In this document: positions 37,771-46,468 of the stretch, piece after piece
Layout of the letters: the number at the start of each line of letters is the position of its first letter
Numbering within the stretch: the stretch's first letter is position 1
NCBI GenBank assembly: GCA_015222805.1
Contig: JADFVZ010000020.1
Location: 1-64,000, forward strand
Direction: 5' to 3'
Length of the DNA: 64,000 bases
DNA from: Pseudomonadota bacterium
GTDB taxonomy: Bacteria; Pseudomonadota; Gammaproteobacteria; Xanthomonadales; SZUA-36
The notes under the pieces: model-generated
The model's input: the letters and a program-made list of their open reading frames with translations, nothing else
Database searches by the model: none
What the model was told of the DNA's origin: nothing
Program-made: the position numbers and the translations under genes

Positions 37771-38068
37771 TTATTGGCTGTCAGGCAGGGTAGCCGTTGC
37801 TTTACTCAGGTCGCTGGAATCAGAACTTAAGGCTTGTTTAACCTTTTCCATATCAACCGAATCTGCTGCTTTTTCTTTGTCTACTGACTCATAGGCTTTT
37901 TTATAGTCAATACCTGTGCCGTCTACGGCACCTTTGAGCTGCTCAACATCGACAGACTCTTGTGCTTTGTCAGTATCGACAGCTTCAGCCAGTTTACCGA
38001 GATCAGCAGCGCCTGAGAGTGTTGGCAGGCTTAGCAGTAATGTGAGTAATACAGTTTTTATTTTTCAT
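37771..38068 (-). pseudogene. Small secreted repeat protein, frameshifted after the start codon
   Basis: From ATG 38068, with GGGAG 8 nt upstream, the frame stops after about 22 codons. Dropping one base from the five-A run at 38061-38065 gives about 98 residues without a stop to 37771. The restored product has a perfect signal peptide (hydrophobic VLLTLLLSLPTLSGAA) and then an acidic, charged repeat built on SVD/AVD units (EAVDTDKAQE, SVDVEQLKG, SVDKEKAAD, SVDMEKVKQ). Such order is very unlikely by chance, so a real gene is present. The shift may be a sequence error or a recent inactivation. The family is not recognised. Confidence 0.65.
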
Positions 38069-38138
38069 AAGAATAACTCCCGGTAGTTTGAATGTGGTCG
38101 GGGAGTATGCCAATAAAGCTGTAGTGCTGAGCTAGGGG

Positions 38139-38477
38139 CTAAGTTTTAGGTGTTCCAGATAACCACTCGATAGTATCACCCTCACTGCGTTCGATAGTGA
38201 TCATTTCAGGCTGTTCGCCTTTCATCCAGATGCTGCCGTTTTTACGGGTGACGCCGTCTTCGCTGTAGTCGAAACGAAACAGCCGCCGCAGGGTTAAACC
38301 ACCGCGTGGGTTGCGGGCGATTTTCATTCCAGCCAGGGCTACCGTTTGATCAAGCAGTTGCAGCTGGTATTGCTTGCATAAGCGGGCAACTGCAATACGC
38401 GCCCGATCGCGGGCACGCATGGTTGTCAGCCATGAAACTGAGATAGCAACCAGGATAATGATGAGCAATAATTCCAT
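38139..38477 (-). CDS. DUF3301 protein
   Basis: A 112-residue protein with one N-terminal transmembrane helix (about residues 3-18). A conserved cytoplasmic part follows (CKQYQLQLLDQTVALAG, LRRLFRFDYSEDGVTRKNG) that fits DUF3301, a gammaproteobacterial family without known function. It begins 3 bp after the Smr gene on the same strand, suggesting co-transcription. Confidence 0.8.
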   Translation of the reverse strand: MELLLIIILVAISVSWLTTMRARDRARIAVARLCKQYQLQLLDQTVALAGMKIARNPRGGLTLRRLFRFDYSEDGVTRKNGSIWMKGEQPEMITIERSEGDTIEWLSGTPKT

Positions 38478-38480
38478 CTT

Positions 38481-39062
38481 TTATATCTGGTGGCTTTGAC
38501 CATTGCTTTCAATGCCTGTGCTGGTTTTCAGTAAGACACAAAGTGCCCCGCTACCGCCATCGGCAGGTTTTGCTGAGACAAAAGCTATTACTGCCGGATG
38601 TCGTCGCAGTAAGTGATTGCACAGGGTTTTAAGTACCGGACCGCTGTTATTTGAGCGTAAACCCTTGCCGTGGATAATCCTTATGCATTTGAGTTGATCG
38701 TGCACAGCATGAGCGATAAATTCAAGTATTAGATTCTCGGCATGTTGCTGTGTCAGGCCATGCAAGTCGATCTCATCCTCGATTTGATAGTTGCCCCGGC
38801 GTAATTTGCGCAGCACTTGCTTGTGCAGGCCGGGTCGAAGAAAAACCAGCTGTTCATTTGTTCTCAGTTCAGCGATATCATCGGCATGATCCAGCAGCTC
38901 TTGTTGATGAATTTTTTTACCCTTGCGCGGCAGTGGCTTCTGCTTAGGTCGCTGGATATGCCGGTTTTGCATTAGGGCCAGGGGACGGGTATCCGCCATG
39001 GCTTCCAGAAACAGCTGGTAGTCTTCTTTACTGAGATTTGTCTTTGGAGGTTTTTGGCTCAT
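38481..39062 (-). CDS. smrA: Smr-domain endonuclease-like protein
   Basis: A 193-residue protein from ATG 39062. It has an N-terminal basic region (LSKEDYQLFLEAMADTRPL) and a C-terminal Smr domain with DLHGLTQQHAENL, RIIHGKGL and GGSGALCVLL. Smr domains cleave nucleic acid. E. coli SmrB acts on mRNA at collided ribosomes, but this sequence keeps the IHGKG form more like SmrA (YdaL), so the symbol is tentative. The upstream in-frame start at 39101 would add 13 residues not seen in the family. Confidence 0.8.
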   Translation of the reverse strand: MSQKPPKTNLSKEDYQLFLEAMADTRPLALMQNRHIQRPKQKPLPRKGKKIHQQELLDHADDIAELRTNEQLVFLRPGLHKQVLRKLRRGNYQIEDEIDLHGLTQQHAENLILEFIAHAVHDQLKCIRIIHGKGLRSNNSGPVLKTLCNHLLRRHPAVIAFVSAKPADGGSGALCVLLKTSTGIESNGQSHQI

Positions 39063-39218
39063 GCTGATTCGGTGCTGGTTCAATCTGACAACTACAAGCA
39101 TATCAGCTTATCTCCTACTGGTTTTCAAAAGGGGGTGGTGGTGCTGGTAAAAAACCCGCCTCGCACAGGTGTTTCAGGTATAGTTAGCAGTTAATTCATA
39201 GCGCAGAAACCCCCCAAT

Positions 39219-39989
39219 ATGCACCTGTTAGTAAGTAATGATGATGGCTTCCATGCAACCGGAATTGAAGTGTTGGCTGCCCGACTGGCCGAGTTTGCCA
39301 GGGTTACTGTTGTCGCGCCAAGCTCTAATCGTAGTGGTGCCAGCAATTCATTGACCCTGGATGGTCCGATTCGGGTGTCTGAGATGAGCGATGGCCGCTT
39401 TAAATTATCCGGTACACCAACTGATTGTGTCCATATTGCCCTGACCGGGATGCTGGAAAAAGACCCGGATATGGTAGTTTCCGGTATTAATGCCGGCGCA
39501 AACTTGGGCGACGACGTACTGTATTCTGGTACCGTAGCGGCGGCAATGGAGGGGCGGTTCCTCGGCTTGCCTGCATTGGCCGTTTCCCTGGTTTGGGACA
39601 TAGGCGAATGGCACTATGCCTCAGCCGCGGAGGCAGCAACACTAATAGTTGAAAAACTAAAGCTGGATCCCCTGCCTGCAGACACCATTCTTAATGTGAA
39701 CGTACCCAACTTGCCATGGGCGGAGATCAAAGGATTTGAAGTTACCCGCCTGGGACATCGTCACCGTGCTGAACCGGCAATTCCCATGCAGGACCCCCGC
39801 GGACGATTGCATTACTGGATTGGCGGGCCGGGTGAGGAGGAAGACTCCGGTCCCGGTACTGATTTTGATGCAGTCAACCGCGGTTATATATCGATTACTC
39901 CGATCCATGTGGATTTGACCCGTTATCAGGCACTCGATCAGGTCTCCAGATGGGTTGGAAACTTGCTCCCAGGCGACGGGAATGACTAG
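39219..39989 (+). CDS. surE: 5'/3'-nucleotidase SurE
   Basis: A 256-residue metal-dependent nucleoside 5'-monophosphate phosphatase/exopolyphosphatase. It starts [14 protein letters not shown] with the Asp pair binding metal. [51 protein letters not shown] and a C-terminal [14 protein letters not shown] complete the family pattern. It heads the surE-pcm-yqaA-nlpD stationary-phase cluster. Confidence 0.96.
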   Translation: MHLLVSNDDGFHATGIEVLAARLAEFARVTVVAPSSNRSGASNSLTLDGPIRVSEMSDGRFKLSGTPTDCVHIALTGMLEKDPDMVVSGINAGANLGDDVLYSGTVAAAMEGRFLGLPALAVSLVWDIGEWHYASAAEAATLIVEKLKLDPLPADTILNVNVPNLPWAEIKGFEVTRLGHRHRAEPAIPMQDPRGRLHYWIGGPGEEEDSGPGTDFDAVNRGYISITPIHVDLTRYQALDQVSRWVGNLLPGDGND

Positions 39990-39992
39990 ATA

Positions 39993-40670
39993 ATGCGAAC
40001 ACCGCATCTGCAACAGGCTGCGATCCATGGGCTGGGGATGACTTCCCAGGCGACCCGCAACAAGCTGGTCGCGCGTTTACGGGCTAAGGGTATCAGTGAT
40101 GAACGCGTCCTGCAGGCGATCGCTAAGGTACCGCGGCACCTGTATGTGGATGAAGCGCTATCCTCACGCGCCTATGAAGATACGGCATTACCTATCGGTT
40201 CAGGCCAGACAATTTCGCAACCCTATATTGTCGCATTGATGACAGCAGAGTTGCTGAAAAACGGGATTCCGGAAAAAGTACTGGAAGTGGGTACAGGCTC
40301 CGGCTATCAGGCAGCCGTACTGGCACAACTGGTGCCGACTGTGTTCAGTGTTGAAAGAATTGATAAGCTACTGCGCGAGGCCCGACGCAAGTTTCATCGC
40401 ACAGGCCAGCGCAATATTTATACCCGACATGCTGATGGCAGGCTGGGCTGGCCCACACAAGCGCCCTTTGACGCAATTATATTGACGGCGGCCGGGACAC
40501 AGCTGGAAGAGGACTTGCTCGATCAGTTGGCTGACGGGGCCAGCCTGATCGCTCCATTGGGCGATGCGGGTATGCAGCGACTGGTAAAATACACACGGAC
40601 AGGCGATGATTATCAACGTGAAGAATTATGTGATGTCAGTTTTGTGCCCTTGTTGAGTGGCTTGAGCTGA
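39993..40670 (+). CDS. pcm: Protein-L-isoaspartate O-methyltransferase
   Basis: A 225-residue SAM-dependent repair enzyme that methylates isoaspartyl residues of aged proteins. It has the typical VPRHLYVDEALSSRAYEDT, LPIGSGQTISQPYIVALM and VLEVGTGSGYQAAVLA (SAM site). The first ATG is used, giving an N-terminal extension of about 12 residues over E. coli. It begins 3 bp after surE. A short GCTGAA tandem repeat covers the stop codon region (40665-40686). Confidence 0.96.
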   Translation: MRTPHLQQAAIHGLGMTSQATRNKLVARLRAKGISDERVLQAIAKVPRHLYVDEALSSRAYEDTALPIGSGQTISQPYIVALMTAELLKNGIPEKVLEVGTGSGYQAAVLAQLVPTVFSVERIDKLLREARRKFHRTGQRNIYTRHADGRLGWPTQAPFDAIILTAAGTQLEEDLLDQLADGASLIAPLGDAGMQRLVKYTRTGDDYQREELCDVSFVPLLSGLS

Positions 40671-40706
40671 AGCTGAAGCTGAAGCCAGTGACCAGGGATT
40701 TAATAC

Positions 40707-41291
40707 ATGTTTAAAAAACTCTATGACCGCACACTGGAATGGTCAGGACATCCACAGGCACCACGCTATCTTGCGGGCCTGAGTTTTGCAGAAGCTACAT
40801 TTTTCCCTATACCACCGGATGTAATGCTGATTCCCATGCTGATCGCGAAACCGGCGAAAGCCTGGCGCTATGCGTTCATTTGCACGGTTGCCTCAGTTTT
40901 GGGCGGTATTTTCGGCTATATGCTGGGGCGCTGGGGTTTTGAGCTGTTCTCCGGTTGGCTGGAAACATCCATGTATTACCCCGCTTTTGTACAAACAACC
41001 GAAGCGTTTGATCGCTGGGGTTTCTGGTTTATCCTGGTAGCTGGTTTTACCCCGATTCCCTATAAAGTATTTACCATAGCGGCCGGTGTGATCGGTATGC
41101 CGTTCCTGATTTTTATGGCAGGTTCTGCCGTCGGTCGTAGTGGACGTTTTTTCCTTGAAGCTGCAATCATCCGTATATGGGGTGAGTCGGCAGCCGGGCA
41201 GATTCGCCGCTGGATAGACTGGCTGGGTTGGGGTGTTATCGTGGCTGTGGTTGTTCTTATCATCTACCTGAAAATCCTACATCCGGGTTAA
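40707..41291 (+). CDS. yqaA: DedA/SNARE-family membrane protein YqaA
   Basis: A 194-residue inner-membrane protein of the VTT/DedA superfamily. YqaA-type signatures include LAGLSFAEATFFPIPPDVMLIPM, GGIFGYMLGRWGFEL and GFTPIPYKVFTIAAGV. The hydrophobic segments and conserved Arg (GRSGRFFLEA) fit a lipid flippase-like fold. It sits between pcm and nlpD, a common order. Confidence 0.9.
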   Translation: MFKKLYDRTLEWSGHPQAPRYLAGLSFAEATFFPIPPDVMLIPMLIAKPAKAWRYAFICTVASVLGGIFGYMLGRWGFELFSGWLETSMYYPAFVQTTEAFDRWGFWFILVAGFTPIPYKVFTIAAGVIGMPFLIFMAGSAVGRSGRFFLEAAIIRIWGESAAGQIRRWIDWLGWGVIVAVVVLIIYLKILHPG

Positions 41292-41296
41292 TTCAT

Positions 41297-42157
41297 ATGC
41301 TGAATTCCCGTCTAATTTTATTACTCTGTTTAGTCATTATTGGCACGGCTGCCTGCAGTAATCGCTGGGCAGCACCTGTTGAAGAACGGGCAGTAGGCGG
41401 GGAAACATCGAAGCATCCACTGGGGAATACCCAAGCTGCTATCTATACTGTAAAACGGGGAGATTCCTTATACACGATCGGTTTTCGTTATGGCCTCGAT
41501 TATCATAGTATTGCTGACTGGAACCGGATCACAAAGCCTTTCACTATCTATCCGGGACAAAAACTGCATTTGCAACCGGGGCAAAAGCCGTTCAGCAAAC
41601 CGGCAACAGTAAAAACCCAACCGTTAAAACCAGGCTCAACTACAAAAAGTACAACAAAGGTGGCTGCTAAACCGGTCGCAGCGACAACTTCAAAAACGGC
41701 AAGCACAAAAACCCCGGTTAAAACCTCAAGCAAAACGCCTCCCAAGTCGATTGATAAAAGCTCGAGCACTACATCGAGCCGCAGTAGTGTACGCTGGCAA
41801 TGGCCGACCAACGGCACCATTATTGAAACCTACCTTGCAGGTGACCCTACCCGTAGCGGTCTTGATATAGCTGGCAAGGAAGGGCAGGCTATCAGGGCGG
41901 CAGCCAGTGGCTCGGTGGTATACAGCGGCAATGGCCTGCTTGGCTATGGCGAACTGATAATTATCAAACACGATGACCGTTTTCTTTCAGCCTATGCGCA
42001 TAACCGGGTGCGTTTGGTTACCGAAGGTGAGAGTATTCGTGCCGGTCAGAAAATCGCTGAGATGGGGCGCGGTGAAAGTGGTCGGATTAAGTTGCACTTT
42101 GAAATCCGTGCCAATGGTAAGCCGGTAAATCCACGCCAGTATCTTCCCCGGCGATAG
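41297..42157 (+). CDS. nlpD: NlpD-like murein hydrolase activator lipoprotein
   Basis: A 286-residue lipoprotein with lipobox GTAAC, a LysM domain (YTVKRGDSLYTIGFRYGLDY, residues about 48-92), a long Lys/Thr/Ser/Pro linker, and a C-terminal LytM/M23 domain. The M23 zinc ligands are degenerate: the first His is absent in RSGLDIAG, and the HxH pair reads KLHFEI. NlpD is a catalytically inactive activator of amidases, which fits. Start 41297 gives the lipoprotein signal. The longer frame lies inside yqaA. Confidence 0.92.
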   Translation: MLNSRLILLLCLVIIGTAACSNRWAAPVEERAVGGETSKHPLGNTQAAIYTVKRGDSLYTIGFRYGLDYHSIADWNRITKPFTIYPGQKLHLQPGQKPFSKPATVKTQPLKPGSTTKSTTKVAAKPVAATTSKTASTKTPVKTSSKTPPKSIDKSSSTTSSRSSVRWQWPTNGTIIETYLAGDPTRSGLDIAGKEGQAIRAAASGSVVYSGNGLLGYGELIIIKHDDRFLSAYAHNRVRLVTEGESIRAGQKIAEMGRGESGRIKLHFEIRANGKPVNPRQYLPRR

Positions 42158-42410
42158 TCAAAATATTCAGCAATTCATAACCGCCCCGTAGTTTCTTGCG
42201 AGAGTATTGCAGTCAACTAGCCGACACTCTAATTAATTAAAATATTGCAGTTTCATTTAAGATCGGGTAGCGTATGATTTCTGATCCAAACCAGCGTGTT
42301 GAGAATGGTGCTTGAATGTTAATATTATTCGAGTAAGGATTAGTAAAATAGTTATAGCCAGTAATAAAATTAATTATAAAAACATTTAACCGTGGGAGAA
42401 GCTAATAATC

Positions 42411-44714
42411 ATGAGACGCAGGACATTATTATTTACTGCAATTTCAACATTCCTTGCTACTGTTGCCAGCATGCCGCTGGTGGCGCAGGAATCCGATGAA
42501 GAAGAAAATTATCGCCTGGAAGAAGTCGTAGTAACTGCTCAAAAGCGGGTAGAGAGCATCCAGGAGGTGCCGATTTCGATATCAGTCTATTCAGGCGATT
42601 TTCTTGAGGATACAGGGGTGAAAACGCTCGAAGATGTGGCGCGCCTGGCACCCAATTTTTATATATCGAATTCTTCCCAGCAAACCAATAACCGAATCGT
42701 TATCCGTGGTGTAGGTTCTGTAGGCAACAGTGGTATTGAACCTAGCGTCGGCGTATTCATTGATGGTGTTTACTATCCACGCCCAGGGTCTGTCATTGGC
42801 ACCATGCTAGATGTTGAATCTGTGGAGGTCCTGCGCGGCCCTCAGGGTACACTTTTTGGTCGTAATACACCCATGGGTGCACTTAATATCACTACCAGAA
42901 ACCCGACGGATGAGAAAAATGCCTCATTTGAACTGGGATACGGTAATTATAATGCCCTCGAACTTGGTGCCATGGTTAGTGGACCGCTGGGCGAAACAGT
43001 TAGCGGACGATTCGCGATCAAATATGCAGACCGTGATGGCTACGGCCACAATACCTTTGATGGTAAGGATTTCGGTGCCCGTGACGACCTGGTCATGCGG
43101 GGCAAACTGAATTTTGATTTCAGTGATAACCTCTCATTACTGCTTACGGTTGATTATGCCGAAATCAATTCCGAGGGTACTGCAATAGAAGTACTAAACT
43201 CCACTTCCAACCCGGTGTTCAATGGCACGCTGAATGCACTATTTGGCCAGAATGCAGAAACCGATGACCCATATGACTGGAAGATCAACCAGGATCATAG
43301 AGATACCCTGAATGATGAGCAGTATGGTTTTTCAGCTGACCTGAACTATGATTTTGCCAACGGCATCCGTTTGCGTTCAATTACTGCAGTACGTAATTGG
43401 GAAGCGGCAGTTTTTGAAAGTGCCATTCGTATAACAACGGATATTGCACCGCGTATTACTGACTATGAAACCGATACGTTTTCCCAGGAATTCCAGCTGA
43501 TATCAGCCGGTGGTGAAACCATTGACTGGGTAGCGGGACTATTTTACTACGATGAGTCATATGACATTGTCCAGGCCTTCAATGCGGGTGACAGCTATTG
43601 CATTCCTGTGGTGTTTGCCATCCTTGGTGCAACCGCAGCCGGGCAATGCCTGCAATTCCCGCAGGACCGGTTTACCGAAAGCTTCTTTGAGCAGGATCTT
43701 GAGAGTTTTGCAGCCTATGGACAGGCAACCTGGAATATTTCCGAATCATGGGCAATTACCCTGGGCGGACGCTGGACCGATGACCAGAAAGATGGTGATT
43801 TTATCCAGGCCATAACCAATCCTTTTGCGGCATTGGTGCGTGCTCCGGAAGAGGTATTGGGGATGCAGCGTGATGACACAAAATTCACCTATTTCACTAA
43901 TGCCAGCTGGTTTGTGACAGATGAGACCATGCTCTTTGCTACCTATTCAACCGGCTACAAATCTGGTGGGTTTAATTCAGAAGGCGGTGGTGTACCCCTG
44001 GGACAGAAACGTATTTTTGGTCCGGAAGAGACCACCAACTATGAATTGGGCATTAAGAGTACGCTGTTAGAAGGCACCATGACTGCCAATGTTACAGCCT
44101 ACCGGACCGACCTGGATGATTTCCAGGATCGCCTTTTTGATGGCCTGTCTTTCGTGGTGGTTAATGCCGGTAAACTGCGCCAACAGGGTATCGAAGCCGA
44201 TATTAACTGGATGCCAATGCGACAGTTAAGGTTGATGGCTGGCATAAGCTACCTGGATTCCGAGTATTTAAGTTTTGCTAATGCACCGGGCCTGCCTGGT
44301 GGACCTTCACAGGACCTGAAGGGTGAAAGGAAAACTTATTCACCCGAATGGCAGACCTCATTGGCTGGCGACTGGACCGGGACCCTGAGCGAGAGCATGC
44401 AGTGGTTTGTTGGTGCAGGCTGGCAGTTTGTTGATGACCAGAATATTGGTGCCAACAGCAGTAATAATCCGCAGTCTGTACAGAAGTCGTATTCCCTGTT
44501 TAACGGTCGTGTCGGTATTAGTGCAAATTCAGGAAAATGGGACTTAACCCTGTATGGCAATAACCTGACTGATGAGGGTTACTGTATTACTATCTATGAT
44601 CAACCGCTGGGAGGTGCACTGGGTGCGCTTGATCCGGTTAATAACACCATGGTTCAGCGTTGTGTGGTTGGTGCCCCAAGGACTTACAACCTTAAACTGC
44701 GGTGGTGGTACTAA
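42411..44714 (+). CDS. TonB-dependent receptor
   Basis: A 767-residue outer-membrane receptor. It has a signal peptide (cleavage near PLVAQES), a TonB box (EEVVVTAQKR), and a plug domain (SIQEVPISISVYSGDFLED ... ARLAPNFYISNSSQQT, VEVLRGPQGTLFGRNTPMGALNI). A long beta-barrel with alternating aromatic strands ends in a terminal aromatic (LKLRWWY). The plug style (VEVLRGPQGTLFGRN) is the broad IroN/Fec-like marine class, with unknown ligand. GGGAGAA precedes the ATG by 10 nt. A strong terminator follows. Confidence 0.92.
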   Translation: MRRRTLLFTAISTFLATVASMPLVAQESDEEENYRLEEVVVTAQKRVESIQEVPISISVYSGDFLEDTGVKTLEDVARLAPNFYISNSSQQTNNRIVIRGVGSVGNSGIEPSVGVFIDGVYYPRPGSVIGTMLDVESVEVLRGPQGTLFGRNTPMGALNITTRNPTDEKNASFELGYGNYNALELGAMVSGPLGETVSGRFAIKYADRDGYGHNTFDGKDFGARDDLVMRGKLNFDFSDNLSLLLTVDYAEINSEGTAIEVLNSTSNPVFNGTLNALFGQNAETDDPYDWKINQDHRDTLNDEQYGFSADLNYDFANGIRLRSITAVRNWEAAVFESAIRITTDIAPRITDYETDTFSQEFQLISAGGETIDWVAGLFYYDESYDIVQAFNAGDSYCIPVVFAILGATAAGQCLQFPQDRFTESFFEQDLESFAAYGQATWNISESWAITLGGRWTDDQKDGDFIQAITNPFAALVRAPEEVLGMQRDDTKFTYFTNASWFVTDETMLFATYSTGYKSGGFNSEGGGVPLGQKRIFGPEETTNYELGIKSTLLEGTMTANVTAYRTDLDDFQDRLFDGLSFVVVNAGKLRQQGIEADINWMPMRQLRLMAGISYLDSEYLSFANAPGLPGGPSQDLKGERKTYSPEWQTSLAGDWTGTLSESMQWFVGAGWQFVDDQNIGANSSNNPQSVQKSYSLFNGRVGISANSGKWDLTLYGNNLTDEGYCITIYDQPLGGALGALDPVNNTMVQRCVVGAPRTYNLKLRWWY

Positions 44715-44764
44715 GACTATCTCAGGTCAGTTGTAACAACTGGATTATTGACCTTGTACTAGGC

Positions 44765-44797
44765 AAAGCCGGGATATATTCCCGGCTTTGTCCTTTT
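44765..44797 (+). terminator. Rho-independent terminator after the TonB receptor
   Basis: A 10-bp stem, AAAGCCGGGA paired with TCCCGGCTTT (5-nt loop), is followed by GTCCTTTT. It separates the receptor from the Mbx-like operon. Confidence 0.8.
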
Positions 44798-44913
44798 GTA
44801 TCTGTAAAAGAATGGACCGACTGTGGCGGCAATTACCTAGATCCCCGTAAAGTGACTTATAACCCTTCAATCTCAGATTACTATATCCGTATTAGTCTCT
44901 ATATCCAGAAAGC

Positions 44914-44956
44914 TTGACCTTGATCAACTGCCTTACATACATTAAGACAATATAAT
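44914..44956 (+). promoter_or_regulatory. Predicted FNR/Anr-dependent class II promoter
   Basis: TTGACCTTGATCAA at 44914-44927 matches the FNR-family consensus TTGAT-N4-ATCAA with one mismatch. A perfect TATAAT -10 lies at 44951-44956. If transcription starts 6 bp later, at about 44962, the box centre (44920.5) is at -41.5. This is the exact position of class II FNR activation, where the box replaces a -35. No good -35 hexamer is visible. It implies induction of the downstream operon at low oxygen, if the genome has an FNR homologue. Confidence 0.75.
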
Positions 44957-44972
44957 ATACGCGGTTTCAACC

Positions 44973-44989
44973 TGAAGGAATATCCTTCA
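44973..44989 (+). other. Hairpin in the predicted 5' UTR of the Mbx-like operon
   Basis: TGAAGGA and TCCTTCA flank a 3-nt loop, giving a 7-bp stem about 20 nt upstream of the first start codon. It may stabilise the message or affect translation. Confidence 0.4.
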
Positions 44990-45009
44990 CAAAAACAAAG
45001 GCCAGAATT

Positions 45010-45456
45010 GTGAAATCAGTTGAAGAAATCCTTGATTATGCCATTGCTCGTGAACAACAAGCAGTTGATTTTTATACGAAACTGTCAAATATGGCACCCG
45101 GCATCCAGTTACAGCAGCTAATGCGTGATTATGCCGCCGAAGAACAGCGCCATAAAGATAAGCTGCTGGCAGTCAAAACGGACGGGGCGCTGGACAACGC
45201 GCATAAACAGCCTCTTGACCTGAAGATGGCTGATTACCTGGTTGATGTTGAAGAAACCCCTGAAATGACCTATCAGGATGCGCTAATTATTGCGATGAAA
45301 CGTGAACAGGTCGCTTTCCTGTTGTATACAGACCTCGCAGAAAAGGTTGAATCCCCCGAGCTGAAATCGCTGTTTGAAGCACTCGCCAGGGAAGAAGCCT
45401 CACACAAAAACTATTTCGAGTCCGAGTATGATGACAAAATCTACACAGACAATTAA
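45010..45456 (+). CDS. Rubrerythrin-like diiron ferritin-fold protein
   Basis: A 148-residue ferritin-like protein starting at a GTG with AAAGG about 8 nt upstream. It has paired ExxY/ExxH helices, REQQAVDFY with EEQRHK, and KREQVAFLLY with EEASHKNYFE, giving a typical Glu/His diiron site. There is no C-terminal rubredoxin domain, so it would need another electron donor. Rubrerythrins usually reduce peroxide. As the first gene of the operon it may protect the low-potential Fe-S complex from oxidants. Its 3' end overlaps the next gene by 29 bp. Confidence 0.85.
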   Translation: MKSVEEILDYAIAREQQAVDFYTKLSNMAPGIQLQQLMRDYAAEEQRHKDKLLAVKTDGALDNAHKQPLDLKMADYLVDVEETPEMTYQDALIIAMKREQVAFLLYTDLAEKVESPELKSLFEALAREEASHKNYFESEYDDKIYTDN

Positions 45457-45955
45457 ATCAGCAAAAGGCAGGGTGACGATAAGCCTTTTTGTCAGCCTGT
45501 TTGCTATCTGGTTGATGCTTAACTCCACACTCGCCTGGCAGGTTTGGGTGCTTGGGCTGGTACTGGCGATCGCCGGAGCTGTTGCGTTTAAGGATATTGC
45601 AACAGCTTATTCAGGTATTCGCTTTAGTCCAAAATCACTCATTTACTACGTTGCATACCTTGGCCTGTTCCTGAAAGAACTGGTTATCGCAAACCTGAAT
45701 GTTGCGTGGTTGGTGCTAAAGCCTGACCCGAATCTTCAGCCTGCCATTATTCAGGTGAAAACTGATTTAAAAACGGCTGTAGGCCGGCTGGCTTTGGCAA
45801 ACTCAATCACTTTGACCCCGGGAACTCTGGTGGTGGAAATCAAAGATGATTCCTTATTCATTCACTGTATCGACGTCAGCGAGGCCAACCCGGCCGATGA
45901 TGTTCGCGAAAGTGTGGCTCATTTTGAAAAATACCTGAAGGTGGTGTATGGCTGA
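45428..45955 (+). CDS. mrpE: Mrp/Mbh-type antiporter subunit E
   Basis: About 175 residues, starting at ATG 45428 (or 45431). Two to three N-terminal hydrophobic segments lead into a soluble MrpE-like domain (LANSITLTPGTLVVEIKDDSLFIHCIDV). The longer reading frame from 45374 has polar sequence unlike MrpE and lies inside the rubrerythrin gene. MrpE (MbhA-like) is a small accessory subunit of the ion-translocating module. It overlaps MrpF by 8 nt. Confidence 0.88.
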   Translation: MMTKSTQTIKSAKGRVTISLFVSLFAIWLMLNSTLAWQVWVLGLVLAIAGAVAFKDIATAYSGIRFSPKSLIYYVAYLGLFLKELVIANLNVAWLVLKPDPNLQPAIIQVKTDLKTAVGRLALANSITLTPGTLVVEIKDDSLFIHCIDVSEANPADDVRESVAHFEKYLKVVYG

Positions 45956-46208
45956 TACCATCCTAAATCTAGCAATGTTTATCATCATGGTGGCTATTTC
46001 ACTGGGTATCTATCGACTGGTCAAAGGCCCGTCGGTCGTCGACCGGGTGATCGCAGTCGACTTGTTGACCCTGATTTCCATAGCCCTGATCGCGCTGATT
46101 GCGCATATCAGTTCACGTTTTATCTATATTGATGTGGCGCTGGTTTATGGACTGCTGAGTTTCCTCAGTGTGCTCGCAGTGGCACGCTATCTTGAGCGGG
46201 GATTATAA
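45948..46208 (+). CDS. mrpF: Mrp/Mbh-type antiporter subunit F
   Basis: An 86-residue protein with three hydrophobic helices and the MrpF core RLVKGPSVVDRVIAVDLLTL, where the conserved Asp is thought to matter for ion movement. The length is standard. It overlaps mrpE by 8 nt and is separated from the next gene by 2 nt. Confidence 0.92.
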   Translation: MADTILNLAMFIIMVAISLGIYRLVKGPSVVDRVIAVDLLTLISIALIALIAHISSRFIYIDVALVYGLLSFLSVLAVARYLERGL

Positions 46209-46210
46209 CC

Positions 46211-46468
46211 ATGTTGACATTTTTAACCCTGCTGCTTTGTATCGGTATTTTAATTAGTGCGCTACTGGCAACCTATCTAAGGAGTATGGTTGCTGCCATA
46301 GTCAGCGCAGGCCTTGCTGGTCTGTTTGCCTCAGTCACCTATGTGATTCTTGCAGCACCGGATGTGGCGATGACAGAAGCGGCTATCGGCAGTGGGATTA
46401 CCACGGTTGTGTTCCTCTTTGCCCTGAGCAAGACTCGTAGTAAACCCGGGAGTAAAGCCAATGACTGA
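46211..46468 (+). CDS. MbhD-like (DUF4040) small membrane subunit
   Basis: An 85-residue protein with three helices. The segment TYVILAAPDVAMTEAAIGSGI is the hallmark of the MbhD/DUF4040 region. In Mrp antiporters this region forms the C-terminal part of the large MrpA protein. Finding it as a free-standing gene marks this cluster as Mbh/Mbx-like rather than a plain Mrp antiporter. It overlaps mrpG by 8 nt. Confidence 0.85.
   Translation: MLTFLTLLLCIGILISALLATYLRSMVAAIVSAGLAGLFASVTYVILAAPDVAMTEAAIGSGITTVVFLFALSKTRSKPGSKAND

Noticed and set aside
40665..40686. GCTGAA tandem repeat at the pcm stop codon
   Set aside because: There are only about three copies of a hexamer, and changes would not disturb the frame. 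No sign of a functional switch.
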